A stretch of 64,000 nucleotides of DNA from Christiangramia sediminis (GCF_020552705.1 NZ_JAJBZG010000005.1:558001-622000), one strand, 5' to 3'; counted from the first letter of the stretch, positions 7,796-16,835 are shown. The notes: generated by a model from the sequence alone, not told the origin. Numbers and translations: made by a program.

Positions 7796-10700
7796 TTAAT
7801 GGTTTTCTATGGCTTCCGGTTTTTTTCCTACTTTTTCCTGAAGCCACTGGAACAGTATAAAAAGAATAGGGATCACAAATACTCCTGTGATGGTTCCTAT
7901 TAAAAGACCCCCGGCCGCACCGGTACCAATAGATCTATTTCCTTCAGCTCCCACTCCATTTGCCAGTACCAGTGGAAGTAAACCAAGAATAAATGCAAAA
8001 GAGGTCATTAAAATAGGTCGTAACCTGGCTTTAGCCCCGTGAATTGCGGCATCAGCAATAGATTCTCCGCGCCTTCTCCGTTGGATGGCGAACTCAACGA
8101 TAAGAATGGCATTTTTGGCCAGTAATCCAATTAACATAATAAGTGCGATCTGGAAATAAATATTATTCTCAAGTCCGGCGAATTTTGTAGTGATGTACGC
8201 TCCAAAAACTCCTAAAGGCAATGAGAATAGTACCGAAAATGGTAATAAATAACTCTCATATTGTGCAGCCAGTAGAAAGTATACAAATAGGATGGAAAGC
8301 AAAAATATCGTGGTGGTTTGATTTCCCGCATTTACTTCTTCTCTGGTTAAACCTGAGTATGCGGTAGAATAATTTTCAGGCAGGGTTGAAGCTACCTCTT
8401 CGATCGCGTTGATGGCATCACCAGAACTATATCCGGGATTTGTTGCTCCCGAAAGTTTTGTTGAATTGAACAGGTTAAACCTGGTCACAGATTGTGGACC
8501 ATATACCCGTTTAAGACTTACAAATTGAGTGATGGGAGCCATTTCTCCTGAGGAAGTTCTAACATACAGCTTGTTAAGATCACTTTTTTCTGCACGATCT
8601 TCAGGCAAGGATTGAACGTAAACACGGTATTGTTTTCCAAATTTGGAGAAATCGGCGGCATACACCCCACCTATATATCCCTGTAAGGTTGAAAAGATCT
8701 CATTTACCGTCACTCCTTTTTCCTTCGCCAGCGGAACGTTTAACTCCAGTTCGTATTGAGGATAATTGGTGTTGAAAGATGATTGCGCATATTGTATTTC
8801 TGGTCTTTCAGATAATTTCTGAATGAATTCCTTATTTGCTGCATCCAGTTCTTCAAAGCTTGATCCTGAACGATCTAGCAGGTTAACTTCAAATCCGGAA
8901 GAATTACCAAAACCTGGAATACTGGGCGGAGAAAAGAAAATGATATTTGCCTCGGGGATAGTAGCTGCAATACCGAATAACTTTCCGGTGATCGCCTCTA
9001 CAGATAACTCATCTGTATCCCTCTCGTCCCAATTATCAAGCTTTATAAAACCAAGACCATAATTACTACCGGCACCATTGATCAAACTTCTTCCCGAAAT
9101 GATCGAAACTCCTTCAATCCCTTCCAGATCCTTTACTTTATTATATAAAAGGTCATTTACTTCCTGAGTACGGTCTATAGAAGCTCCCGCCGGAAGTTCC
9201 ACATTCACGAAGATCAATCCCCTATCCTCATCAGGAACAAATCCAGATGGGGTGGTAGAAGAAGCCCACCAGATCCCTGCCACGGCAAGAACCAGGATTA
9301 CTGCGGTGATCCACTTATTTTTGTATAAAAAACTCAGTGATTGCCCATAACGGTGAATGGTCGCATTAAATCCTCTGTTAAAACCGTCATAGAATCGCTG
9401 CAGGTATGTTTTCTTGGATCTATCCTTTTCATCATGGGTTTTAAGAAACAAAGCACACAAGGCCGGACTCAAAGTAAGCGCGTTGATCGCCGAAATAGCA
9501 ATAGCTACAATTAAGGTAATCCCGAATTGCTCATAGAAAACCCCGGTGGGTCCTTTTATGAAAGTAACCGGTATAAAAACTGCTGCCATCACCAGGGTAA
9601 TGGAAACAATCGCACCTGAAATTTCATGCATGGCATCGATGGTGGCCTTTTTTGCACTTTTGGCCCCTTCATCCAGTTTTGAATGCACTGCTTCCACTAC
9701 CACGATGGCATCATCTACCACAATACCAATGGCGAGCACCAGAGCGAAAAGGGTTAAAAGATTGATCGAGTATCCGAATAAATTTAGAAAGAAGAACGTA
9801 CCAATAATGGAGACCGGAACCGCAATAGCCGGGATAAGTGTAGATCTAAAATCCTGCAGGAAAATGAATACTACCAGAAATACCAGGATAAAGGCTTCAA
9901 TAAGGGTAGTTGTCACTTTATTTATAGAAGCATTCAGAAATTCATTGGTGTTATAAGGCACATAGAGTTCCATTCCTTGAGGAAGGTCTTTCTCGATTTC
10001 CGTAAGACGGTCTTCAATTTCGAGAATGATGTCCCTTGCGTTGGAGCCTTTAGTTTGAAATACTCCCATGTTAACCGCCGGTAAACCTTTAGTTTTGGAA
10101 CCTCCGTTGTAAGATTGTGCGTCCAGTTCAATTTCGGCAATATCTTTAAGTCTTAGAAATTCTCCATTCCCAAGAGCCTTAATAACAATATCGCTGTATT
10201 GTTCTTCAGAATTATATCTTCCACTGTATTTAATGGTATATGAAAAGGCCTCTCCGTTATTTTCTCCCAACGAACCTGCGGCTGCTTCTAAACTTTGTTC
10301 ATTTAATGCCCCTATCACATCTGAAGGCACGAGATTATAAGCAGCTAATTTATCGGGTTGAAGCCAGATTCTCATGGCATAATCCTTCCCGCCAAAGACC
10401 AGGACATTTCCAACTCCGTTCACCCTTTGGATCTCTGGAATTACATTGATCTTAAGGTAATTCTGAATAAAAGTATCATCGTAATCCTTGTTATTACTGT
10501 AAACCGAGAAGAACATCAGGGCACTGGTCTGTTGTTTCTGGGTGGTTACCCCAGATTGTTTAACTTCTGCCGGAAGCAGGGGATTAGCCCGCGCCACACG
10601 GTTTTGTACATTAACTGCTGCAATATCCGGATCCACATTCTGATCAAAGAAAACAGTAATTTCCGCAGTCCCGTTATTGGTGGCTGTAGAGGTTATATAA

Positions 10701-10927
10701 GTCATTCCCTCTACTCCGTTGATCTGTTCTTCAATGGGAATGATCACACTTTCCAGAACAGTTTCAGCATTGGCCCCGGGATAAGCTGTGCTTACCGTAA
10801 CAGTTGGTGGGGCAATATCAGGATATTGGGTGATAGGAAGGTTGGATAGTCCCAAAACCCCAAGTATCACTATTATAATGGAGATCACCGTGGAGAGCAC
10901 AGGTCTTTCTATAAATGTCTTTAGCAT
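7796..10927 (-). CDS. RND multidrug efflux permease (HAE1/AcrB family)
   Basis: Inner-membrane proton-driven drug exporter, 1043 residues, the expected length. It begins with the classic first helix (FIERPVLSTVISI), followed by the porter-domain start NLPITQYPDIAPP. The transmembrane-4 proton-relay segment GIVVDDAIVVVEAVH carries the paired Asp, and LTLSPALCALFL and IGLLAKNAILIVEFA are further family hallmarks. It works with the adaptor and channel encoded on either side (gaps 22 and 21 bases). Substrates are unknown. Confidence 0.95.
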   Translation of the reverse strand: MLKTFIERPVLSTVISIIIVILGVLGLSNLPITQYPDIAPPTVTVSTAYPGANAETVLESVIIPIEEQINGVEGMTYITSTATNNGTAEITVFFDQNVDPDIAAVNVQNRVARANPLLPAEVKQSGVTTQKQQTSALMFFSVYSNNKDYDDTFIQNYLKINVIPEIQRVNGVGNVLVFGGKDYAMRIWLQPDKLAAYNLVPSDVIGALNEQSLEAAAGSLGENNGEAFSYTIKYSGRYNSEEQYSDIVIKALGNGEFLRLKDIAEIELDAQSYNGGSKTKGLPAVNMGVFQTKGSNARDIILEIEDRLTEIEKDLPQGMELYVPYNTNEFLNASINKVTTTLIEAFILVFLVVFIFLQDFRSTLIPAIAVPVSIIGTFFFLNLFGYSINLLTLFALVLAIGIVVDDAIVVVEAVHSKLDEGAKSAKKATIDAMHEISGAIVSITLVMAAVFIPVTFIKGPTGVFYEQFGITLIVAIAISAINALTLSPALCALFLKTHDEKDRSKKTYLQRFYDGFNRGFNATIHRYGQSLSFLYKNKWITAVILVLAVAGIWWASSTTPSGFVPDEDRGLIFVNVELPAGASIDRTQEVNDLLYNKVKDLEGIEGVSIISGRSLINGAGSNYGLGFIKLDNWDERDTDELSVEAITGKLFGIAATIPEANIIFFSPPSIPGFGNSSGFEVNLLDRSGSSFEELDAANKEFIQKLSERPEIQYAQSSFNTNYPQYELELNVPLAKEKGVTVNEIFSTLQGYIGGVYAADFSKFGKQYRVYVQSLPEDRAEKSDLNKLYVRTSSGEMAPITQFVSLKRVYGPQSVTRFNLFNSTKLSGATNPGYSSGDAINAIEEVASTLPENYSTAYSGLTREEVNAGNQTTTIFLLSILFVYFLLAAQYESYLLPFSVLFSLPLGVFGAYITTKFAGLENNIYFQIALIMLIGLLAKNAILIVEFAIQRRRRGESIADAAIHGAKARLRPILMTSFAFILGLLPLVLANGVGAEGNRSIGTGAAGGLLIGTITGVFVIPILFILFQWLQEKVGKKPEAIENH

Positions 10928-10949
10928 AATTTTTCTTTTTCAGTATGGC

Positions 10950-12080
10950 TTATCTGAATACTTTTTGGATAGGTTTTGCGATGCTGTCAAACGGGGTTGG
11001 TTGAGGTTTGATCTCTGTATTTGGCCTTAGTTTGGCAAGGCCCTTGGCAACGATACTATCTCCTTTTTCAACTCCAGATTCCACGACATATAAATTATCT
11101 ATGCTAGTAATAACCTTGATAATGGAAGAATTTACTTTATTATCTTTCCCCAACTTATAGATGAGAATATTTCCCTGCTGCTCATAAGTTGATTCCTGAG
11201 GAACGACTATGGCATTTTCATAAGTTTTTGGGATCAAAATTTTACCGCTATTTCCATTGGTGAGTAATCTTGAAGGATTATCGAGTACAGCTCTAATAGA
11301 GATAGAACCGGTATTTTCATTTACCTGAGAATTTATCGTTTCAATCTTTCCTTCTTCAGAATAGGTGCTGCCATTGGCGAGCTTTAATTGTACTTCCGGC
11401 ATATTTCCAATCTTCTCCTCGATGGTTTCGCCATCATTATTCTGAAGAAAATCCAGGTATTCCACTTCATTCAGTGAGAAATAAGCATACACCTTACTTA
11501 TATCGCTCACCGTTGTCAAAGGTGCTTGATTACCAGGGCTAACCAGAGCTCCTTCTCTTAATCTTATAGAACCAACATAGCCATCTACAGGACTTTTAAT
11601 ATTCGCATATCCTATATTGGCAGCGATACTGTTATAGCTACTTTTCGCCTGCTGAAGTTTTGCCTTGGCAGTTTCCAGCTGTACTTCACTAATAATGTCC
11701 TTTTCCACCAGTGGCTTTAATTTATCAACCTCTACCTGAGCAGCATTTACATTAGCTTTTGCTGCGGCTGCGTCCTGATTAAGCGATTGGGTTTCGAGCT
11801 TGAATAGAAGCTGTCCCTTTTTTACTTTTTGCCCTTCATCTACCAGGACATCGGTAATATAACCTGTAACTTTCGCCCGTACTTCACTATTTACCACTCC
11901 CTCTATGCTAACCGGATAAGAGGTGTAGCCGGTGAGTGTTTTTGTGGGAACTTCGGTCACGGGGTATGGCATTACCTGTTTACCGGGTGCTGCTTTTGCC
12001 TGGGAATTCTGATCCCCGCCACAGGAAATAAAACTTAGCACTCCTGCAAGTACTGCTATATAGGTGATTGTTTTTTTCAT
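10950..12080 (-). CDS. RND efflux periplasmic adaptor (membrane fusion protein)
   Basis: HlyD/AcrA-type adaptor of 376 residues linking pump and outer-membrane channel. A lipoprotein signal ends at LSFISC. It shows the lipoyl half-motifs (VTGYITDVLVDEGQKVKKGQLLF and ANIKSPVDGYVGSIRLREGALV) flanking a helical hairpin (AAAAKANVNAAQVEVDKL...KAKLQQAKSS), then beta-barrel segments. It lies 23 bases after the regulator and 22 bases before the pump, so all are likely one transcript. Confidence 0.92.
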   Translation of the reverse strand: MKKTITYIAVLAGVLSFISCGGDQNSQAKAAPGKQVMPYPVTEVPTKTLTGYTSYPVSIEGVVNSEVRAKVTGYITDVLVDEGQKVKKGQLLFKLETQSLNQDAAAAKANVNAAQVEVDKLKPLVEKDIISEVQLETAKAKLQQAKSSYNSIAANIGYANIKSPVDGYVGSIRLREGALVSPGNQAPLTTVSDISKVYAYFSLNEVEYLDFLQNNDGETIEEKIGNMPEVQLKLANGSTYSEEGKIETINSQVNENTGSISIRAVLDNPSRLLTNGNSGKILIPKTYENAIVVPQESTYEQQGNILIYKLGKDNKVNSSIIKVITSIDNLYVVESGVEKGDSIVAKGLAKLRPNTEIKPQPTPFDSIAKPIQKVFR

Positions 12081-12103
12081 AATTTGAGATATAATTTTCG
12101 AAG

Positions 12104-12589
12104 CTATTGATTGATTGAAACCTCATTCATCCTTTCAATGGTGTTTTCCAGGTTTTGTTTTTGTGCGATTAAATATTCTTTGAACAAAACAGCTACTCCG
12201 CCAGTTTGCTTAAATTTCTCAATATTGTAAAGGGAATTGAACTCATGTATCTTTTCCACCAGGCGGATATCTTCCTTAACCTGATCAAGATTTTCTTTTA
12301 AAGTGTTTTTCAAATAGGTTCTGCTCGATCTGAAATACCTTTTTCTGTCTCCTGTTTTGGTAAAATATTCCACCTTATTGGTTTGCATAAGCAAATTCAA
12401 TTGAGTGGAGACAGAACTCTTACTTGCCTTAGTGATCTCGATGATCTCGTCGAAAGTATGACCATCATTAGGGCATAGGATCATGATAACATATATCCTG
12501 GCCGCAAGAGGCGCCAGATTATGAACTTTTTCGAAGTGAACACCAATCTCCTCAATCAGTTTTCTTTTTTCCGGAGAACAACAATCCAT
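12104..12589 (-). CDS. GbsR/MarR-type transcriptional regulator of the efflux operon
   Basis: 161-residue winged-helix protein. The core (NLAPLAARIYVIMILCPNDGHTFDEI, then KASKSSVSTQLNLLMQ as recognition helix, then VEYFTKTGDRKRYF as wing) fits the GbsR/MarR-like group that heads efflux operons in Bacteroidota. A C-terminal helix probably dimerises. Two adjacent Cys near the N-terminus (MDCCSPEK) might be a redox or metal sensor, though that is speculation. As first gene of the operon with a palindrome over its own promoter, it is likely an autorepressor. Confidence 0.82.
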   Translation of the reverse strand: MDCCSPEKRKLIEEIGVHFEKVHNLAPLAARIYVIMILCPNDGHTFDEIIEITKASKSSVSTQLNLLMQTNKVEYFTKTGDRKRYFRSSRTYLKNTLKENLDQVKEDIRLVEKIHEFNSLYNIEKFKQTGGVAVLFKEYLIAQKQNLENTIERMNEVSINQ

Positions 12590-12612
12590 AGATTTTTTTC
12601 AAAATTAGTTTG

Positions 12613-12644
12613 CAAAGATAGTTTCAGTTCGGTTGTCACCGAAC
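12613..12644 (-). promoter_or_regulatory. Efflux-operon promoter overlapped by a palindromic operator
   Basis: On the minus strand a TATCTTTG -7 box (12613-12620, exact TANNTTTG) is preceded at 19 nt by TTCG (12640-12643). A perfect 7-bp inverted repeat with a 4-bp spacer, GTTCGGT (12627-12633) and ACCGAAC (12638-12644), covers the -33 region and spacer, where a bound repressor would block RNA polymerase. The start codon of the regulator is 23 nt downstream. Confidence 0.6.
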
Positions 12645-12670
12645 CAACAAAACTTAAATATTCGTTAAAT

Positions 12671-12697
12671 AAAAAACCCGGAGCAAATGTCCGGGTT
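12671..12697 (-). terminator. Terminator of the isoaspartyl peptidase gene
   Basis: An 8-bp GC-rich stem (12675-12682 with 12690-12697) and 7-nt loop. On the minus strand it is followed by six U, right after the stop of the upstream gene. Confidence 0.8.
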
Positions 12698-12720
12698 AAC
12701 TAGATTTATTTAGAGAAAGT

Positions 12721-13785
12721 TTATTTTCCGAAAATTCCTATTTCAAGTTCTCCTTTTGCATTCATGGTTGCCCTGTACATCCCGGCAGTATTGAATTCCA
12801 TAGAAACATTTCCTTTATGGTCTATGGCGATAATTCCACCATCTCCACCCAACTCAGGTAATTTATTCTGAATCACTTCATGCGTAGCTTCTTTTAAAGA
12901 AACTCCTTTATATTCCATCATTGCAGAAATATCATAAGCAACCACACCCCTGATGAAATATTCACCCCAACCGGTGCTGGAAATTGCTACGGTCTTATTA
13001 TTAGCGTAGGTACCTGCACCAATAATGGGGGCATCACCTATTCGGTTGTATTTTTTATTAGACATTCCTCCTGTTGAAGTTCCGGCAGCCAGGTTGCCAT
13101 CTTTATCCAATGCTGCACAACCCACGGTACCAAATTTTTCATCTTTTATAAAAGGATCGTAAAAAGCCGTTTTATTATTTTTCTCTTTATCTCTTTCCCG
13201 GGCTCTTTCCATCGCTCTGAAGCGATTCTCTGTATAGAAATATTCAGGATCCACGATTTCAAGGCCCTGCTCTTTGGCAAATTGCTCCGCTCCTTTTCCT
13301 GATAGCAGTACATGTTCAGAATTCACCATGACTTCATAAGCCAGGTTAATAGGGTTCTTCACATTAGTAACCCCTGCTACCGCCCCGGCATTCAATGTTT
13401 TTCCATCCATAATAGAAGCGTCCAGCTCATTTTTGCCTTCATTGGTAAATACCGCGCCCTTCGCTGAATTGAACAGCGGGCTATCTTCCATCACATTAAT
13501 GGTTCTTTGAACCGCTTCTAACGCGGTACCTCCATTTGCCAGGATTTCGTGTCCGGTTTTAATGGCTTCCTCCAGTTTAGCTTTATATGCCTGTTCCAGG
13601 GAATCGCTCATATTTTCTTTGAGAATAGTTCCTGCTCCACCATGGATGACTATTCCGAAATTCTGAATACTGTCATTTTTAGCGTTTGTTGCTGGCTCAG
13701 AGTTTACCGGCTCCTGCTTTCTCTGTTCAGAATCATCACAGGAAATAAAGAGAATTAGACTGAATAGGAAAAAGAGTTTTTTCAT
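12721..13785 (-). CDS. Isoaspartyl peptidase/L-asparaginase (plant-type, Ntn hydrolase), lipoprotein
   Basis: Ntn-hydrolase asparaginase that cleaves isoaspartyl dipeptides and asparagine. Conserved points: IHGGAGT near the N-terminus, and the autocleavage site FGTVGCAALDKDGN in which Thr (residue 220 from this start) becomes the nucleophile of the beta subunit; GTSTGGMSNK and GDAPIIGAGTYAN follow. I chose the Met that starts a lipoprotein signal (lipobox FISC, Cys 16). A start 54 bases upstream would put 18 odd residues before the signal. An exported, lipid-anchored form is common in Bacteroidota. Monocistronic, with its own terminator. Confidence 0.88.
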   Translation of the reverse strand: MKKLFFLFSLILFISCDDSEQRKQEPVNSEPATNAKNDSIQNFGIVIHGGAGTILKENMSDSLEQAYKAKLEEAIKTGHEILANGGTALEAVQRTINVMEDSPLFNSAKGAVFTNEGKNELDASIMDGKTLNAGAVAGVTNVKNPINLAYEVMVNSEHVLLSGKGAEQFAKEQGLEIVDPEYFYTENRFRAMERARERDKEKNNKTAFYDPFIKDEKFGTVGCAALDKDGNLAAGTSTGGMSNKKYNRIGDAPIIGAGTYANNKTVAISSTGWGEYFIRGVVAYDISAMMEYKGVSLKEATHEVIQNKLPELGGDGGIIAIDHKGNVSMEFNTAGMYRATMNAKGELEIGIFGK

Positions 13786-13863
13786 GTTTTGGGTATAATT
13801 TTGACGGAATTTACTAAAAAATTGAGGCATTCCTCCCAAAAAGCTACAATTTTGAAGGTTTTT

Positions 13864-13947
13864 GCGCCAGCGATAATAGTGGAAAGCCCGCAGACGCTTT
13901 TGAAGCGGCGAGGACTTGGAGCGAATAGCGCGGTGCGGAGCAGGCGC
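13864..13947. repeat. GC-rich, structured intergenic element (possibly a dispersed repeat)
   Basis: About 63% G+C over 87 bases, far above the surrounding DNA. The ends GCGCC (13864-13868) and GGCGC (13943-13947) can pair and enclose a smaller hairpin (CGCTT, TTG loop, AAGCG; 13895-13907). The wording (GTGGAAAGCCCGCAG, GCGAGGACTTGGAGCG) resembles an intergenic repeat I recall from other flavobacteria; this is memory, not a search. No coding frame. Confidence 0.45.
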
Positions 13948-14013
13948 CCAAATTAACGTCTTAATAAACCTTTTCTGCGCAGGAATGATTAATTTTAATG
14001 AAAATTAGAAATT

Positions 14014-14556
14014 ATGCCAGTGGATGCACCCTTTAATTTGAATAAGTGGATCGAGCAAAACCGCGAGAGTTTAAAACCGCCGGTGGGAAATAGAAATCTA
14101 TATAAAGAATCTGGAGATTATATCGTGATGATCGTGGCGGGGCCAAATGCCCGAAAAGACTATCATTATAACGAAACCGAAGAGCTTTTTTATCAGCTGG
14201 AAGGAAATATCAAGGTGCATATTCAGGAAGAGGGGAAAAAGAAAACCATGAATCTTGGCCCTGGTGATATGTACCTGCACCCGGCAAAAGTCCCGCATTC
14301 TCCAGAGAGAGAAGAAGGTTCCATTGGGCTGGTGATAGAGCGAAAGCGGATTGGTGAGGAAGGAAAAGACGGACTTATGTGGTTTTGTGATAATTGCAAT
14401 CATAAATTATATGAGGTTTATTTCCCACTCCAGGATATAGAAACCGATTTTCTTAAACATTTCAGACATTTCTATAATAGTGAAGAGTTGAGAACCTGCG
14501 ATAATTGCGGAGAAGTTATGCCGGTGGATTCCCGATTTACGGCAGACGTGGAATAG
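14014..14556 (+). CDS. nbaC: 3-Hydroxyanthranilate 3,4-dioxygenase
   Basis: Cupin dioxygenase of the kynurenine (tryptophan degradation) pathway; it opens the ring of 3-hydroxyanthranilate. The catalytic Fe(II) ligands fall at H51, E57 and H95, with substrate-binding R47 and R99, the same numbering as the well-studied bacterial enzyme. The C-terminal rubredoxin-like iron site is complete: C125, C128, C162, C165. 180 residues is the normal bacterial length. No other kynurenine-pathway gene is recognisable nearby, except an aldehyde dehydrogenase of a different type 60 bases downstream. Confidence 0.92.
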   Translation: MPVDAPFNLNKWIEQNRESLKPPVGNRNLYKESGDYIVMIVAGPNARKDYHYNETEELFYQLEGNIKVHIQEEGKKKTMNLGPGDMYLHPAKVPHSPEREEGSIGLVIERKRIGEEGKDGLMWFCDNCNHKLYEVYFPLQDIETDFLKHFRHFYNSEELRTCDNCGEVMPVDSRFTADVE

Positions 14557-14616
14557 AGCTTAATTTTTACTATTTTCGCAACAACTACACAAATTAATCG
14601 ATAAAAACGCAAATTA

Positions 14617-16170
14617 ATGAGCAAAATCGCTGAAGAATTCGGGATTAAACAAGCCCTGAAAGATTTAGGTTTAAACGACATCAATAACGGAACCTCAACC
14701 GGGAGTGACTGGTTTAGTAACGGAGATATCATAGAATCTTATTCTCCTGTTGATGGAGCACTTATAGGAAAAGTAAAGGCCACTACGAAAGAAGATTACG
14801 AGAAAGTGATCACTACGGCCGAAAAAGGTTTTAAAGAGTGGAGAACCTGGACAGCACCACAACGTGGTGAAGTGGTGAGACAATTTAATGATGAACTTAG
14901 AAGATTAAAAAAACCTCTTGGAAAACTTGTTTCTTATGAAATGGGAAAATCTTATCAGGAAGGTCTTGGGGAAGTTCAGGAAATGATAGATATCTGTGAT
15001 TTTGCCGTGGGACTCTCAAGACAACTTTATGGACTAACCATGCATAGTGAGCGTCCGGGACATAGAATGTACGAGCAATATCACCCGCTGGGAGTTGTAG
15101 GAATTATTTCTGCATTTAATTTCCCGGTGGCGGTTTGGTCATGGAATACGGCCCTGGCATGGGTTTGTGGTGATGCCTGTATCTGGAAAGGTTCAGAAAA
15201 AACACCATTAACTTCAGTAGCCTGTCAGAATATCGCAGCAAGAGTATTTAAAGAAAATAAAGTGCCTGCGGGAATTTCAAGTTTAATCACCGGAGATTAC
15301 AGAGTTGGTGAAATGATGACCAAGGATGAACGTGTGCCGTTGATCTCTGCAACCGGGTCTATTAAAATGGGTAAAATCGTGGCCCAGGCTGTGGCTGCAC
15401 GTCTAGGAAAATCCCTTTTAGAATTAGGCGGAAATAACGCCATTATCGTTACTCCAGATGCCGATATTAAAAATACCGTGATTGGAGCTGTATTTGGAGC
15501 GGTGGGAACCTGTGGACAACGTTGTACTTCTACCAGGAGACTTATAGTTCACGAAGATGTGTATGATAAAGTAAAAGATGCAATTGTAAAGGCTTATAAA
15601 CAGATCAGAATAGGAAATCCGTTGGATGAGAATAACCATGTTGGTCCGCTTATCGATAAAGATGCGGTGAAGAATTACCAGGCAGCTTTAGATAAAGTAG
15701 TGGAAGAAGGCGGTAATATCTTGGTTGAAGGCGGAGTGCTGGAAGGTGAAGGCTATGAAAGCGGATGCTATGTAAAACCTGCCATTGCGGAAGCCAAGAA
15801 CGAATACGCCATTGTGCAGCACGAAACATTTGCTCCGGTACTTTATATAATGAAGTATAAAGGAGACGTGAGCGATGCGCTAAAACTTCAGAATGGAGTA
15901 AAACAGGGACTTTCTTCAGCTATTATGACGAATAACCTGAGAGAAGCGGAAAGATTCCTTTCTGCGGAAGGATCAGATTGTGGAATTGCCAATGTGAATA
16001 TTGGAACTTCCGGAGCTGAGATTGGTGGAGCCTTTGGTGGTGAAAAAGAAACCGGTGGAGGCCGTGAATCTGGATCTGATGCCTGGAAAATCTATATGAG
16101 AAGACAAACAAATACGATCAATTATACCACCGAACTGCCCCTGGCACAAGGTATCAAGTTCGATCTATAG
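14617..16170 (+). CDS. Aldehyde dehydrogenase, ALDH7 (antiquitin/aminoadipate semialdehyde) family
   Basis: NAD-dependent aldehyde dehydrogenase, 517 residues. Family-wide motifs are present: GIISAFNFPVAVWSWN, LLELGGNNAIIV with the general-base Glu, and GTCGQRCTS with the nucleophilic Cys. The C-terminus (GGEKETGGGRESGSDAWK, then LPLAQGIKFDL) is characteristic of ALDH7, which oxidises alpha-aminoadipic semialdehyde in lysine breakdown. It may be co-transcribed with the dioxygenase upstream (60-base gap). Its role beside that enzyme is open, since 2-aminomuconate semialdehyde is normally handled by ALDH8. Confidence 0.85.
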   Translation: MSKIAEEFGIKQALKDLGLNDINNGTSTGSDWFSNGDIIESYSPVDGALIGKVKATTKEDYEKVITTAEKGFKEWRTWTAPQRGEVVRQFNDELRRLKKPLGKLVSYEMGKSYQEGLGEVQEMIDICDFAVGLSRQLYGLTMHSERPGHRMYEQYHPLGVVGIISAFNFPVAVWSWNTALAWVCGDACIWKGSEKTPLTSVACQNIAARVFKENKVPAGISSLITGDYRVGEMMTKDERVPLISATGSIKMGKIVAQAVAARLGKSLLELGGNNAIIVTPDADIKNTVIGAVFGAVGTCGQRCTSTRRLIVHEDVYDKVKDAIVKAYKQIRIGNPLDENNHVGPLIDKDAVKNYQAALDKVVEEGGNILVEGGVLEGEGYESGCYVKPAIAEAKNEYAIVQHETFAPVLYIMKYKGDVSDALKLQNGVKQGLSSAIMTNNLREAERFLSAEGSDCGIANVNIGTSGAEIGGAFGGEKETGGGRESGSDAWKIYMRRQTNTINYTTELPLAQGIKFDL

Positions 16171-16191
16171 TTTAGTTTTTTAAGTGTAATT

Positions 16192-16226
16192 AAAGCCTGT
16201 TTTTATTGTAAAACAGGCTTTTTTAT
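16192..16226 (+). terminator. Terminator of the ALDH7 gene
   Basis: A perfect 12-bp stem (16192-16203 with 16210-16221), a 6-nt loop and a T run, 21 bases after the stop codon. Confidence 0.88.
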
Positions 16227-16300
16227 TGGCTGATAATTAGAGAATTGTGTTGTGATTTGCAGCCGATGATAGTTAAATCAAACTTAAATAGAACTGTTTT

Positions 16301-16332
16301 TTTGCCCTCGAAGGGAATAATCTTTAATTTCG
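16301..16332 (+). promoter_or_regulatory. Possible promoter of the DUF1232 gene
   Basis: TTTG (16301-16304), a 20-nt spacer and TAATTTCG (16325-16332), one mismatch from TANNTTTG. The start codon is 24 nt further on. Confidence 0.35.
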
Positions 16333-16356
16333 AAATTCACTAATTTCAAAGATTTT

Positions 16357-16758
16357 ATGAGCACATTTTCAGAAGAGAAAGCGAAGGAAGAGCATTCAAA
16401 AAGAACGCAGGAGTTTGAACAGGAGGATGTTGAAAAAGTGATAGACAAAGAAGAAAAGATCCTGGATAAATTTGAAAATAAGGGGAAGTTAAAGCGCTAT
16501 ATGGACGACGCTAAATTATTATTTTCCCTGGTAAAAGATTACGCCAGCGGGGATTATAGAGAGATTCCTTTTAATATTATTGCCGCGGCTGGAGCAGCTT
16601 TACTGTATGTATTGTCTCCTATAGATCTTATTCCAGACTTTATTCCGGTTTTAGGTTATCTTGATGATGCCGCCGTGATTGCATTTTGTCTCAATCTTAT
16701 GGAGAAAGACCTGGCGAGTTATAAGGTTTGGAAAGATTCTTTTATGAAAGCCTCGTAG
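16357..16758 (+). CDS. YkvA/DUF1232 family membrane protein
   Basis: 133-residue protein. A highly charged, probably coiled N-terminal half (residues 1-65) is followed by the DUF1232 core: a hydrophobic segment, then LSPIDLIPDFIPVLGYLDDAAVIAF. The family is widespread and of unknown function. Monocistronic, between two strong terminators. Confidence 0.75.
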   Translation: MSTFSEEKAKEEHSKRTQEFEQEDVEKVIDKEEKILDKFENKGKLKRYMDDAKLLFSLVKDYASGDYREIPFNIIAAAGAALLYVLSPIDLIPDFIPVLGYLDDAAVIAFCLNLMEKDLASYKVWKDSFMKAS

Positions 16759-16781
16759 TAGAAAATAGCTTTTGATATAAT

Positions 16782-16814
16782 AAAAAACCCGGTTGAATTT
16801 CAACCGGGTTTTTT
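16782..16814. terminator. Two-way terminator between DUF1232 and a beta-barrel gene
   Basis: A near-perfect 33-base palindrome: a 15-bp stem (16782-16796 with 16800-16814) with A6 at one edge and T6 at the other, and a 3-base centre. It lies between convergent stop codons. Confidence 0.9.
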
Positions 16815-16835
16815 ATGGAATGAATGAAATGACCT

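Noticed and set aside
9546-10849. Long plus-strand frames (136 and 163 codons) inside the RND pump gene
   Set aside because: They mirror a well-conserved minus-strand protein, contain no recognisable domain and have odd composition; they are antisense shadows.
16305-16315. CCCT-CGA-AGGG palindrome upstream of the DUF1232 gene as an operator
   Set aside because: Only four paired bases around a 3-base centre; too short to separate from chance.
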